This document shows positions 23,992-32,791 of a stretch of 64,000 nucleotides of DNA, one piece after another. The stretch is from an uncultured Jannaschia sp. (GTDB lineage Bacteria; Pseudomonadota; Alphaproteobacteria; Rhodobacterales; Rhodobacteraceae). A program made the position numbers and the translations under genes. The DNA lies in assembly GCA_947494145.1 (NCBI GenBank), contig CANLTZ010000015.1, forward strand, positions 1 to 64,000. The letters are read 5' to 3'. A model generated the notes under the pieces. It had not been told where the DNA came from, made no database searches, and saw nothing but the letters and a program-made list of their open reading frames with translations. Position 1 is the stretch's first letter. Every line of letters starts with the position of its first letter.

Positions 23992-26834
23992 TTGTTTTTC
24001 AGCGCCGCCAAAGCAGCGAACGGGTTGTCCGGGTCGATGGCCTTTTCGCGCTTTGGCTTGGCCTCATAGGTCTTGGGACCACCCTGCCCCTTCTTTGGAC
24101 CTTTCGGGCCCTTGCCTTTCGGCTTGCCCTTGCGCGGACGCTCGCCCTGGTGGTCGCGCCTTGGGCCGCGACCCGTGCGGCGTGGGGCCCAGGTGAAGGT
24201 GTAGAAGACCTCCGCCTCGGGGGCTGCATCCGGTGCGGCGGCCGTGTCGGACATCTCGGGCGGGGCTTCGGGTGTGGGCGCTTCGCCTGGCAGTTCGGCC
24301 GGTGGCTCAGCCGGGGTTTCCACAGGCGGGTCAACGGGCGTTTCCTGAGGTGTCTCCGGCGGTGTCTCCGACGGCGTATTGGGCGCCGGTTCTTCCTGCG
24401 GGTCAGCCGCGATGGCGTCGGACGTGGTCGCGCTCGGTGCCTCTGGCGCAGGCTTCACCTTCTCGCGCTCGCCACGTTCGGCGGCATAGCCAAGGCCCTG
24501 CATCAGGTCGGCGAATTGTTCGAGCGTCATGCCGGTAATCGACAGCATGTCCGGCGTCGCCTCGAACCCGCCGCGCGAATCGAGCGGGCGGATCATGTCA
24601 GCCAGACGTTCCAACATGTCGATGCGGATGGCGCGCATCCCCGCCAAACGGTAGCCCGCCATGGGGTAGTAGCCACCCGGCGCACCTTCGACCTTGGGCA
24701 CCGTCACCAAGCCCGGCGGCGGCGCCTCGGGGAATTCCGCCAAGTCGCCCCAAAGCCCCCACAACACCAGGCGCAGCCGGGTTGGCGCGGGCTTCAATAG
24801 AAGCTGTTGGAAGATCGTGAATTGCCCAAATCGCACACCGTGGCGGCGCAACTGGCCGCGTGCGTCCTGATCCAGATCTTTCACCTCGGCGACGACATCG
24901 GCGCGCGGCAGCACGCCCATGGCTTCCACCAGGCGGAAGGCGAAGCCGCGCGCGAGGCCAGTGACCGTTTCATCGCGCGACATGGCGAGAAGCGGCTCAA
25001 AGGCGGCGGCAACCTTGCGGTCGATGAAGTGTTGCAGGCGCCGCTGCACCTTCTGCATGACCTCGGGGCCCGCTTCGTCATCGACGAAGGCCTCAACCGC
25101 CGGTCTGAGCGCCTCGGCCCCCTTCACCAGCTTGCCCACTGCCTGGTCGCCCCACATCAGGCCACCCTGCTCGGTGAAATCCATTTCGGTGTCGGGCGCG
25201 TTATAGAAGCGATCCGCGCGCAGGTGGAATTCCGGCCGCAATGCCTGGGTGGCGGCCTGCCGCAAGGTCTTGGCCTCATCCGGGGTCGCGGTCGAGGTCT
25301 GGTGGAAGCGGAACCCTTCAAGACGACCCAGCGCCTCGCCTTCGACCACCACCTGGCCCTTGTCGTCGATTTCGGCCAAGAGGCCCTCCTTCATCTTCAG
25401 CCGCCGCAGCAGCACGCTTGTCCGCCTGTCCACGAACCGGTTCGTCAGCGCAAGGTGGAGCGCATCCGACAGGCGATCTTCTACCGCCCGCGTCGCGTCA
25501 CGCCAATGGGCTTCGTTGGCAACCCACCCTTTGCGCTGCGCCACGTAAGTCCAGGTGCGGATATAGGCCAAACGCTTGGAAAGCGTGTCGATATCACCCT
25601 GGGTCCGGTCGATGCGCTTGATCTGACGGGCCAGCCAGTCTTCGGGCACAGTGCCAGATTCGTGCAGAAAACCGAAGATGCGCGCCAACAAATTCGTGTG
25701 CTCGCCGTGGCTGATGCCCTGGAAGTCAGGAATACGGCACACATCCCACAAAAGACGCACATCGCGCGCGTCGCGCAAACGCACGGCCACGGATTCGAGC
25801 GCGTTGAGCGTCTTGAGGGAGGCCAGATCGTCCGCCTCACGCCCTTTTGTCAGGATCCGGTCGGTGCTGGGCGCCTCAAGCGAGGCGATCAGCGCCTCGG
25901 CCGTGCCGAATTCCAGCCGGTCGTTGCGCCAACTCAGCCGGTCGATGGCCTTGAAGGCATGGCGCTGGATGGCATCGGCCACACCGTCATCCAGCGGCGC
26001 GGCCTCACCGGTCGTGCCAAACGTGCCGGGTTCCGTGTAGCGGCCCGCGCGTCCAGCGATCTGGGCCAATTCGTGGGGCATCAGGGGCCGGATACGGCGT
26101 CCGTCGAACTTGGACGTCGCCGAAAACGCCACATGCTTGATGTCGAGATTGAGGCCCATGCCGATGGCATCGGTGGCCACCAGGTAATCCACATCCCCGT
26201 TCTGGTACATCGCCACCTGGGCGTTGCGCGTTCGCGGTGACAGCGCGCCCATGACCACAGCGGCACCGCCCTTCTGGCGACGCAGAAGCTCTGCGATGGC
26301 ATAGACGTTTTCAACGCTGAACCCGACGATGGCCGTGCGTCCGGGCATGCGGCTGATCTTTTTAGAGCCGGTATAAGTGAGGTCGCTGAACCGCTCGCGC
26401 CGGATGAACTGCACATCGGGCACAAGCTCCGATATGGCGGGCCGCATCGTGTCAGAGCCCAGAAACAGCGTCTCATGCTGGCCCCGGGTGTGAAGCAACC
26501 GGTCGGTAAACACGTGGCCCCGTTCGGGGTCGGCGCAAAGCTGGATTTCGTCAATGGCCACGAAATCGGTGCCCATGCCCTGGGGCATGGCCTCCACCGT
26601 GCAGACCCAATAGGCGGTGCGGGGCGGCACGATGCGTTCTTCGCCCGTGACCAACGCCACCACCGAGGGGCCCCGCAAATCCACCAGCCGGTCATAGATT
26701 TCGCGCGCCAGCAGCCGCAGCGGCAGTCCGATCACACCGCTGCCATAGGCCAACATGCGCTCAATGGCGTAATGGGTCTTGCCGGTATTCGTCGGCCCAA
26801 GGACCGCCGTCACCCGCCCTCTTTGCTGGAGCAC
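23988..26834 (-). CDS. SUV3-like superfamily 2 RNA helicase with disordered basic tail
   Basis: A 948-aa helicase. Walker A GPTNTGKT is at 13-20 and motif II DEIQ at 95-98, the form seen in mitochondrial SUV3 and its alphaproteobacterial relatives. ATDAIGMGLNLDI and HELAQIAGRAGRY are motifs V and VI. A long middle region contains SUV3-type C-terminal helical segments. From about residue 790 the protein becomes a Pro/Glu/Thr-rich acidic linker, then FYTFTWAPRR, a Lys/Gly-rich basic stretch, and a final NPFAALAALKNK. A role in RNA unwinding and decay is inferred from SUV3. The upstream TPR gene stop touches its start. Confidence 0.92.
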   Translation of the reverse strand: MLQQRGRVTAVLGPTNTGKTHYAIERMLAYGSGVIGLPLRLLAREIYDRLVDLRGPSVVALVTGEERIVPPRTAYWVCTVEAMPQGMGTDFVAIDEIQLCADPERGHVFTDRLLHTRGQHETLFLGSDTMRPAISELVPDVQFIRRERFSDLTYTGSKKISRMPGRTAIVGFSVENVYAIAELLRRQKGGAAVVMGALSPRTRNAQVAMYQNGDVDYLVATDAIGMGLNLDIKHVAFSATSKFDGRRIRPLMPHELAQIAGRAGRYTEPGTFGTTGEAAPLDDGVADAIQRHAFKAIDRLSWRNDRLEFGTAEALIASLEAPSTDRILTKGREADDLASLKTLNALESVAVRLRDARDVRLLWDVCRIPDFQGISHGEHTNLLARIFGFLHESGTVPEDWLARQIKRIDRTQGDIDTLSKRLAYIRTWTYVAQRKGWVANEAHWRDATRAVEDRLSDALHLALTNRFVDRRTSVLLRRLKMKEGLLAEIDDKGQVVVEGEALGRLEGFRFHQTSTATPDEAKTLRQAATQALRPEFHLRADRFYNAPDTEMDFTEQGGLMWGDQAVGKLVKGAEALRPAVEAFVDDEAGPEVMQKVQRRLQHFIDRKVAAAFEPLLAMSRDETVTGLARGFAFRLVEAMGVLPRADVVAEVKDLDQDARGQLRRHGVRFGQFTIFQQLLLKPAPTRLRLVLWGLWGDLAEFPEAPPPGLVTVPKVEGAPGGYYPMAGYRLAGMRAIRIDMLERLADMIRPLDSRGGFEATPDMLSITGMTLEQFADLMQGLGYAAERGEREKVKPAPEAPSATTSDAIAADPQEEPAPNTPSETPPETPQETPVDPPVETPAEPPAELPGEAPTPEAPPEMSDTAAAPDAAPEAEVFYTFTWAPRRTGRGPRRDHQGERPRKGKPKGKGPKGPKKGQGGPKTYEAKPKREKAIDPDNPFAALAALKNK

Positions 26835-27409
26835 TAGAGCGTCCGTTCCCCGGTCTGCGTCCCAAGCCGTTCCACGGCGCCGTTGATGTTGTCATCGGCG
26901 GGGTGAATGTCTTGCGCCCGCTCGAATGCACGCAGCGCGGCCTTAGGCTCCCCCAGCGATTCCAGAATGATGCCCAGCCCCGTCAGCGCCCCGAAATGCC
27001 GCGGCTCCAGGATGAGGACCTGTTCGATATCCGACATCGCCTCGCCGTAGCGGTCCATCAGGAAAAACGCGGTGGCGCGTTGGTTCCAGCCTTCAGCGAA
27101 GTCCGGCGCGTGGTCGGTCAGCGCAGTCAGGTGGGTGATGGCACGCACATAGTCGCCCTCGGCTATGGCGTCCTGTCCGCGGGTCAGCAGCAGGTCAATG
27201 GCCGCACTGCCCGAATGGGTCCAGCGTTCCTGAATCTCGGCGGCAAGGCGGTTGGCCTCAACGGCCTCCTCTTCCGCAGTCAAGGTCGACAACCGATCCA
27301 GCAACTCACCTGCGTCCCGGCTCAGCACGTCTTGCGCAGATGCAGACGTCACGTAAAGAAACGGAATTGCGATGGCGAGGGCCTTGAGAGTGACGCGCAG
27401 GTCAATCAT
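26834..27409 (-). CDS. Tetratricopeptide repeat exported protein
   Basis: A 191-aa protein with an N-terminal signal peptide (LKALAIAIPFLYVTSASA, cleavage before QDVLS). At least three TPR units follow (GDYVRAITHLTALTDHAPDF, AEGWNQRATAFFLMDRYGEA, FGALTGLGIILESLGEPKAA). It is expected in the periplasm as a protein-binding scaffold. It is first in the run TPR, helicase, S4 protein, and its stop meets the helicase start. Divergent from the SCP2 gene 51 bp away. Confidence 0.88.
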   Translation of the reverse strand: MIDLRVTLKALAIAIPFLYVTSASAQDVLSRDAGELLDRLSTLTAEEEAVEANRLAAEIQERWTHSGSAAIDLLLTRGQDAIAEGDYVRAITHLTALTDHAPDFAEGWNQRATAFFLMDRYGEAMSDIEQVLILEPRHFGALTGLGIILESLGEPKAALRAFERAQDIHPADDNINGAVERLGTQTGERTL

Positions 27410-27460
27410 TGTTCTTCCTGCTCCCGCCGCGCAGAAGCGGCGTCCAGTCCAGAGGTTACC

Positions 27461-27742
27461 ATGAGCGACATCATCAACGAAGCCGTCACACAGCTTTCAG
27501 CAAAGATTGGCACCTTCGACGGGTCCGTCAAGTTCGTCGTGGAAGGCGAAGGCACAATCATGGTCGATCAGGACGGTGTACGCGCCGCGGATGAAGACGC
27601 CGAATGCACCCTGACCGCCGACGAAGACACGTTCCGCGGCATCCTCAGCGGTGAGTTGAACCCCACCTCCGCCTTCATGTCCGGCAAGTTGAGCGTGGAC
27701 GGCGATATGGGCCAGGCCATGAAGCTCGGCACTGTTCTCTGA
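27461..27742 (+). CDS. SCP2 sterol-binding domain protein
   Basis: A 93-aa single SCP2 domain: VKFVVEGEGTIMVDQDG, CTLTADEDTFRGILSGELNP and SAFMSGKLSVDGDMGQAMKLG are the family hallmarks. The fold has a hydrophobic tunnel for lipid or acyl groups. Stand-alone bacterial members have no proven substrate. Followed 3 bp later by a lysophospholipase-like gene on the same strand, suggesting a shared lipid-related role. Confidence 0.93.
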   Translation: MSDIINEAVTQLSAKIGTFDGSVKFVVEGEGTIMVDQDGVRAADEDAECTLTADEDTFRGILSGELNPTSAFMSGKLSVDGDMGQAMKLGTVL

Positions 27743-27745
27743 CCG

Positions 27746-28672
27746 TTGGAGGCCGCCCCCTACCACCATGACGTCGCAGCCGACCCGGCCTGCGGCGCCC
27801 AGGCCGTCTGGCTGCGGGCGGGCGACGGAACGCGTTTGCGGGCGGCGACGTGGAGGGCCGGGGAACGCGGCACTGTCCTTCTGTTGCAGGGCCGTACCGA
27901 GTATATCGAGAAATATTCCGATGCCGCGCGCGAGCTTGGTCTGCGCGGCTTTGCGTCGGCGGCCATCGACTGGCGCGGCCAAGGTCTGTCGCCCCGACCC
28001 AAGCGCGACCCGCGCGTGGGCCACGTCAAGCATTTCAGTGACTTCCAGAACGACGTTGATGTACTTTTGGCCCATTGCGACGCGCTGGACATGCCCCGTC
28101 CCTGGCACATGATGGCCCATTCCATGGGCGGCCCCATCGGATTGGCCGCGCTACACCGGCGCCCGGAAATCGCCCGCGCCGTGTTTTCGGCGCCCATGTG
28201 GGGCCTGCCGCTGGCGCCTGGCCGCCGCGCGCTGGCCTGGGGCACGTCGACGGCGGCAACGCTGGTGGGTTTGGGCGACCGGGAAACCCCTGCCTCGGGC
28301 AAAGTGGGCGACCCGGCGGCCGCCCCGTTTAAGGGCAATCTGCTGACCTCTGATCCAGACATGTTCGCCTGGATGAAACGCCAGATCGTCACGCATCCCG
28401 AGCTCGCCCTGGGCGGCCCATCCCTTGGCTGGCTCTTCGCCGCGTTGCGCGAAATGAACCGCCTGGCGCGCGAGGCGGCCCCAGACGTGCCTTGCCTGAC
28501 TTTCTTGGGGGATGACGAAGAAATCGTGTCCAAAGACGCGATCCATGTGCGCATGAAATCCTGGCCCAAGGGCCATTTGGAGGAAATCCCCGGCGCGCGC
28601 CACGAAGTCCTGATGGAAACGCCGGACATCCGCGCCCGCGTTTATGATGCGATTGCGGCCCATCTGGGGTGA
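27746..28672 (+). CDS. Alpha/beta hydrolase, lysophospholipase (PldB)-like
   Basis: A 308-aa hydrolase. VLLLQGRTEYIEKYSDAARE is the PldB-type oxyanion region; AAIDWRGQGLSPR precedes the cap. MMAHSMGGPIGLAAL carries the nucleophile in AHSMG, FLGDDEEIVSKDA has the Asp, and PGARHEVLMET the His. Such enzymes cleave lysophospholipids or monoacylglycerols. The start is a TTG just after the SCP2 stop without a visible ribosome binding site of its own, so translation may be coupled to SCP2 or the true start may be further in. Confidence 0.88.
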   Translation: MEAAPYHHDVAADPACGAQAVWLRAGDGTRLRAATWRAGERGTVLLLQGRTEYIEKYSDAARELGLRGFASAAIDWRGQGLSPRPKRDPRVGHVKHFSDFQNDVDVLLAHCDALDMPRPWHMMAHSMGGPIGLAALHRRPEIARAVFSAPMWGLPLAPGRRALAWGTSTAATLVGLGDRETPASGKVGDPAAAPFKGNLLTSDPDMFAWMKRQIVTHPELALGGPSLGWLFAALREMNRLAREAAPDVPCLTFLGDDEEIVSKDAIHVRMKSWPKGHLEEIPGARHEVLMETPDIRARVYDAIAAHLG

Positions 28673-28764
28673 GGCGGCGCGGGACGGGACTGTCCACAAA
28701 CAGGATATCTGCTTGGCACCCTGGACCGGAATAAAGCCCGCAGAACGCCTGTTCATAGCAGTTC

Positions 28765-28879
28765 TATAGCGGTTCTCGAAAAACCTGAAGCATCAGCTTT
28801 TCGAGAAACGGTGCAACATCAGTGCGATGGCGGGACGTTTTTCGGAAATGCTGATTCAGGTTTTCCGAAAACCGCTTTA
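28765..28879. repeat. MITE-like intergenic repeat, copy 2
   Basis: An about 115-bp imperfect inverted repeat between convergent genes. The left end TATAGCGGTTCTCGAAAAAC, continuing CTGA, mirrors the right end that runs TTCAGGTTTTCC then GAAAACCGCTTTA. The interior holds CATCAGCTTTTCGAGAAACG. It has no coding capacity. It aligns with copies at 11911, 28880 and 31067. Confidence 0.75.
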
Positions 28880-28982
28880 GAAGAACCTGGGCCAACAGCT
28901 TTTCGAGAACCGGTGCAACATCAAGGCTATGCCGAGACAACCTTCGAAAATGCTGGCTTAAGTCTTTTCAAAACGGTGTAGC
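28880..28982. repeat. MITE-like intergenic repeat, copy 3 (tandem, left end lost)
   Basis: It directly follows copy 2 and matches its body: AACCTG, CAGCTTTTCGAGAA, CGGTGCAACATCA, then TTCGAAAATGCTG and a decayed right end AAAACGGTGTA. The left inverted terminus is nearly gone. The tandem arrangement fills the rest of the gap between the hydrolase and lolD. Confidence 0.7.
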
Positions 28983-29002
28983 ACCAAGCTCGCCCTATCC
29001 GG

Positions 29003-29677
29003 CTACACCAAATGCCCACCTTCCAACCGCAGCGTCCGATCCATCTGCCCGGCCAGTTCCAAGTTGTGGGTCGCGATCAACGCGCCCATCCCCGTTTCTC
29101 GCACAAGCGCCATCAACGCTTCGAACACCGTCTCGGCGGTGCCGGGGTCCAAGTTCCCCGTCGGCTCATCGGCCAGCAGAAGCGCCGGGCCATTGGCCAG
29201 TGCCCGGCAGAACGCGGCGCGCTGTTGCTCCCCCCCGGACATCTCCGCCGGGCGGTGGCTCACCCGATGCTCCAACCCCACGCGGCCCAGCAAGTCCTTG
29301 GCCCGCGTCTCTGCCGCCGCGCGGTCGACCCCATTGGCCAGCTGCGGCAGCACGATGTTCTCTGCCGCCGTGAATTCGGGCAGCAGGTGGTGGAACTGAT
29401 AGACAAAGCCGATCTTCTGGCGCCGCGCCCGCGTGCGGGCTCGGTCGCCCTTCCCCGTCAGATCATCCCCCAGGATTGCCACCGACCCGGCATCGGGCGT
29501 GTCCAGCAGCCCGGCAATGTGCAGCAAGGTCGACTTGCCCGCCCCCGACGGCGCCACCAAGGCGCAGACCTCGCCCGCCTCAACCGCCAAGTCCACGCCG
29601 GTCAGAACGCGGACCTCGTTTGGTTTGCCAAGGTTGTAGGCCTTGGCAATCCCGGTCAGGCGCAGCACGTCACTCAT
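29003..29677 (-). CDS. lolD: Lipoprotein-releasing ABC transporter ATP-binding protein
   Basis: A 224-aa ATPase. Walker A APSGAGKST is at 42-50, the signature is EMSGGEQQRAAFCRAL, Walker B is ALLLADEPTGNLD, and the switch His is in ATHNLE. LolD powers extraction of outer-membrane lipoproteins from the inner membrane and their transfer to LolA. The gene overlaps the downstream end of the lolC-type permease by 8 bp on the same strand, which fixes the assignment over other MacB-type ATPases. Very likely translationally coupled to lolC. Confidence 0.95.
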   Translation of the reverse strand: MSDVLRLTGIAKAYNLGKPNEVRVLTGVDLAVEAGEVCALVAPSGAGKSTLLHIAGLLDTPDAGSVAILGDDLTGKGDRARTRARRQKIGFVYQFHHLLPEFTAAENIVLPQLANGVDRAAAETRAKDLLGRVGLEHRVSHRPAEMSGGEQQRAAFCRALANGPALLLADEPTGNLDPGTAETVFEALMALVRETGMGALIATHNLELAGQMDRTLRLEGGHLV

Positions 29678-30938
29678 ATCGCAGCGCCTCGACGGGGTTC
29701 ATGCGGGCGGCCCGACGGGCCGGAAAGATCGTGACGATGAAGCTAAGCGTCAGCGACAGCGTCACCGCGGTCAGCACATCGTCCAATTGCAGCCGCGCCG
29801 GCAGGCGAGAGATATGGCGGAACTCCGCATCCCAGACCCCGCCGCCCGCGATGTAATTCACCACGTTGAAAATCTGGTCGATATAGATCGCAAACAGGCA
29901 TCCCAGCACCACGCCAGCCACGGTCCCCACCACCCCGATAGACGCGCCGCAAAGGAAGAAAACGCGCAGCACGGTGCCTTCTGACAGGCCCATGGTGCGC
30001 AAAATGCCGATATCGCGGCCCTTGTTCTTGACCAGCATCACCAACCCACTGGTGATATTGAGCGTGGCAATCAGCACCAGGATGGAAAGGATGACGAACA
30101 TGATGTTGTCCTCCATCTCCAACGCCCGCAGAAACGCCCCCGACGATTGCTGCCACGTCCAAGTATAGCCCCGCTCGCCCACAACCTGTTGGAGCGCGGG
30201 CACAAGGTCGTTAACGGTCTCCGGGTCGGCTATGGATACTTGCACTTCGTCGGCCACACCCTGACGGTTGAAGTAAAGCTGCGCCTCCTCAAACGGCATA
30301 TAGACGCGGGTGCGGTCGATATCGAAGCGCCCCACCTGGAAGATGAAGGTGACGGGATAGGCTTTGACGCGCGGGCTTGTCCCAAAGGCCGTGCGCACGC
30401 CATCGGGTGAGATCAGCCGAACGGAATCGCCCACATTGATGCCCAATTCCTGCGCGGCACGCGCGCCCATGGCGATGCCCGCCCCGTAATCCTGAAGGGA
30501 GCCATAGGCCAGTTCCGGATTGGCAATGCGCGGCACCTGTTCGAGGTCCGATTGACGCATGCCCACCACTTGCACACCCGCATTGCGCCCGTTAGCGGCA
30601 GCCATGACCTGACCCAGAATGACGGGCGCGGCGCGCTCCACCCCGGGCAAATCCATCGTGGCGGCGGCCACGGCCTCAAATTCCTCCATGGTGCGCGACA
30701 GGGCGCCGTTGGGCAGCACTTCGCCGTAACTCAGCACGCTCACATGGGGGTTGGCGCCGACGATCGTATCCACGAATTCATAGCGAAAGCCCGACCGCAC
30801 GGCGAGCGTGGCAATAAGCGCAAAGACCGCCAACGTGATCCCCACCAGGCTGATCCAGGTCATCACGCTGATACCGCCCTCTGAGCGGCGCGCGCGCAGA
30901 TATCGCCACGCGATCATCCATTCAAATCGGGAAAACAT
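29670..30938 (-). CDS. lolC: Lipoprotein-releasing system transmembrane protein LolC/LolE
   Basis: A 422-aa permease with one N-terminal membrane helix (WISLVGITLAVFALIATLAV), a large periplasmic domain of about 220 residues, and three C-terminal helices (FVILSILVLIATLNITSGLV, then VVGTVAGVVLGCLFAIYI and VTLSLTLSFIVTIFPA). FEWMIAWRYLRARRSEGGIS is the LolC/E N-terminal signature. Only one such gene is present, as in alphaproteobacteria that use a single LolC/E-type subunit as homodimer (family knowledge). The ATG at 30938 follows GGAGAGG. It lies downstream of proS on the same strand. Confidence 0.93.
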   Translation of the reverse strand: MFSRFEWMIAWRYLRARRSEGGISVMTWISLVGITLAVFALIATLAVRSGFRYEFVDTIVGANPHVSVLSYGEVLPNGALSRTMEEFEAVAAATMDLPGVERAAPVILGQVMAAANGRNAGVQVVGMRQSDLEQVPRIANPELAYGSLQDYGAGIAMGARAAQELGINVGDSVRLISPDGVRTAFGTSPRVKAYPVTFIFQVGRFDIDRTRVYMPFEEAQLYFNRQGVADEVQVSIADPETVNDLVPALQQVVGERGYTWTWQQSSGAFLRALEMEDNIMFVILSILVLIATLNITSGLVMLVKNKGRDIGILRTMGLSEGTVLRVFFLCGASIGVVGTVAGVVLGCLFAIYIDQIFNVVNYIAGGGVWDAEFRHISRLPARLQLDDVLTAVTLSLTLSFIVTIFPARRAARMNPVEALRYE

Positions 30939-31066
30939 GGGGAACCTCTCCGGGACTGCTCGCTGCATCAAGTGCGGGCTTCGGGGCGTGGGGTCAAGCA
31001 TCCGGGGGTGCGCCTGCCTTGGAAGGCAGGTGCACCGCGCTTTGAAGCGCATCGGCGCCGCTTAAA

Positions 31067-31171
31067 CGGTTCTCGAAAAACCCGGATGAGCACCTCCGAG
31101 AAACGTCCCGATATCACATCACTGTTGTACCGCTGCTCGAAGCGCTGATGGCTCAGGTTTTTCGAGAACCG
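31067..31171. repeat. MITE-like intergenic repeat, copy 4 (perfect 16-bp terminal inverted repeats)
   Basis: A 105-bp element between proS and lolC. CGGTTCTCGAAAAACC (31067-31082) is the exact inverse of GGTTTTTCGAGAACCG (31156-31171). The right flank CTATA matches the left flank of copy 2. The interior has TCCGAGAAACG and ATCACATCAC blocks related to copy 2. No coding frame. This is the best-preserved copy in the window. Confidence 0.8.
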
Positions 31172-31180
31172 CTATAATCC

Positions 31181-32521
31181 TTAGCGATGGACGGCGTAGA
31201 TGTCGCGCAGCCGGGCGATAGCCTCTTCGGGCGCAAGCTCTTCGCTTTCGCCGCCGCGGCGCGATGTGAGCTCGACGCGCCCATTGGCCAGCCCGCGGGG
31301 CCCCACGGTGATGCGCCAGGGCAAGCCGATCAGATCCATCGTGGCAAACTTCGCCCCCGCACGCTCATTGCGGTCATCGTAAAGCGCCGTCAGTCCCTCC
31401 GCCCCAAGCTGGCGATAAATCCCTTCGCAGGCCGAATCCGTGCTGGCATCGCCCTGCTTCAGGTTCACGATCCCCACATGGAAGGGGGTAACACCTTCAG
31501 GCCAGATGATGCCTTTGTCGTCGTGGCTGGCCTCGATGATCGCACCCAGAAGGCGACTGACGCCAATCCCGTGGGACCCCATATGGACAGGCGTGGGCTT
31601 GCCGTCGGGGCCCTGGACAGTGGCGCCCATGGCGTCGGAATACTTGGTGCCGAAATAGAAAATCTGCCCCACCTCGATCCCGCGGGCCGAGCGGCGGCGC
31701 TCTTCGGGCACCTGAGCGAAAACGGCCTCGTCATGGGTTTCGTCAGTGCGGGCATAGAGCGACGTGAATTCCTCCATCACGCTGCGGCACTGGTTCATAT
31801 CGTCATAGTCGATGTCGCGTTCGCCCAGGCGGATATCGGTGACGGCGGAATCATAAAACACCTCGGACTCGCCAGTGTCAGCCAAGACCAGGAATTCGTG
31901 GGTGTTGTCACCGCCGATGGGCCCGCTATCGGCGCGCATCGGGATAGCCTGCAGCCCCATGCGTTCATAGGTGCGCAGATAGGTCACCAAGTGGCGGTTA
32001 TAGGCGTGCAGCGCGGCGTCTTTGGTCAGATCGAAGTTGTAGCCGTCCTTCATAAGGAATTCGCGGCCCCGCATCACACCGAAGCGGGGGCGCACCTCAT
32101 CCCGGAACTTCCACTGGATGTGGTACAGCGTCAGCGGCAGCGCCCGGTAGCTGGCCACGTTGGAGCGGAAGATGTCGGTGATCAGCTCTTCATTGGTGGG
32201 ACCGTAAAGCATATCCCGGTCGTGCCGGTCGCGGACGCGCAGCATTTCTGGGCCGTAAGCGTCATAGCGGCCGCTTTCCTTCCACAACTCCGCCGATTGC
32301 AACGTGGGCATAAGCATCGGAATGTGGCCCGCGCGCTGCTGTTCCTCATGGACGATCTGTTCGATCCGGCGCAGCACGCGGTAACCCAGCGGCAGCCAGG
32401 AATAGATGCCCGCGCTGGCCTGCTTGATCATGCCCGCGCGCAGCATCAGCCGGTGGCTGACGATTTCCGCATCCGCGGGGGTCTCTTTGAGGACGGGCAG
32501 GAAATAGCGGCTCAGAAGCAT
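31181..32521 (-). CDS. proS: Prolyl-tRNA synthetase
   Basis: A 446-aa class II synthetase charging tRNA-Pro. [20 protein letters not shown] opens the conserved form. [34 protein letters not shown] (motif 2 region) and [17 protein letters not shown] (motif 3) are present, followed by the anticodon-binding domain with [18 protein letters not shown]. The length and lack of an inserted editing domain match the short alphaproteobacterial type. The ATG at 32521 is chosen; frames further upstream run through a hairpin and are not conserved-looking. Confidence 0.96.
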   Translation of the reverse strand: MLLSRYFLPVLKETPADAEIVSHRLMLRAGMIKQASAGIYSWLPLGYRVLRRIEQIVHEEQQRAGHIPMLMPTLQSAELWKESGRYDAYGPEMLRVRDRHDRDMLYGPTNEELITDIFRSNVASYRALPLTLYHIQWKFRDEVRPRFGVMRGREFLMKDGYNFDLTKDAALHAYNRHLVTYLRTYERMGLQAIPMRADSGPIGGDNTHEFLVLADTGESEVFYDSAVTDIRLGERDIDYDDMNQCRSVMEEFTSLYARTDETHDEAVFAQVPEERRRSARGIEVGQIFYFGTKYSDAMGATVQGPDGKPTPVHMGSHGIGVSRLLGAIIEASHDDKGIIWPEGVTPFHVGIVNLKQGDASTDSACEGIYRQLGAEGLTALYDDRNERAGAKFATMDLIGLPWRITVGPRGLANGRVELTSRRGGESEELAPEEAIARLRDIYAVHR

Positions 32522-32652
32522 CTGGGGTCTTTCTGTTGGCGCGACGGACGTGCCGCATTGCTTGCCACAGGGCTGGGTGCCGGGACAAGCGGCGATGCCT
32601 GCTTCTGCCCCGCCTTGCTTTTCAGCAAGCCGCAAATCCAGATGTCGGATTT

Positions 32653-32706
32653 TGAGTATTTCCGGACCAGTGATGGGAGGGGGCATCACTGGTCCGGAAA
32701 TACTCA
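32653..32706. terminator. 54-nt hairpin with a 23-bp perfect stem between ppx and proS
   Basis: The arms at 32653-32675 and 32684-32706 are exact inverse complements of 23 bp (TGAGTATTTCCGG at the outer left end, GACCAGTGATG next), around an 8-nt purine loop. It lies downstream of the ppx-like stop and upstream of proS on the minus strand. It could terminate ppx transcripts or be a mobile palindrome. The stem is far longer than a usual terminator and is not followed by a T-run. Confidence 0.6.
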
Positions 32707-32791
32707 GTCCCCGGTCAAGGGTGGCGGTGCTGGCGCCCTCAAATGACGACAAGACCCCCGCGAAGAGGGCGCGCAGCAACCAATGAGCACG

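Noticed and set aside
24807-26240. Plus-strand frame of 477 codons
   Set aside because: Antisense to the SUV3-like helicase; the translation has no recognisable motif. Explained by GC-rich third positions on the coding strand.
28765-28982. CRISPR-like array
   Set aside because: The repeats are two diverged, directly adjacent copies of about 105 bp with inverted termini and no unique spacers, so they are not a CRISPR array.
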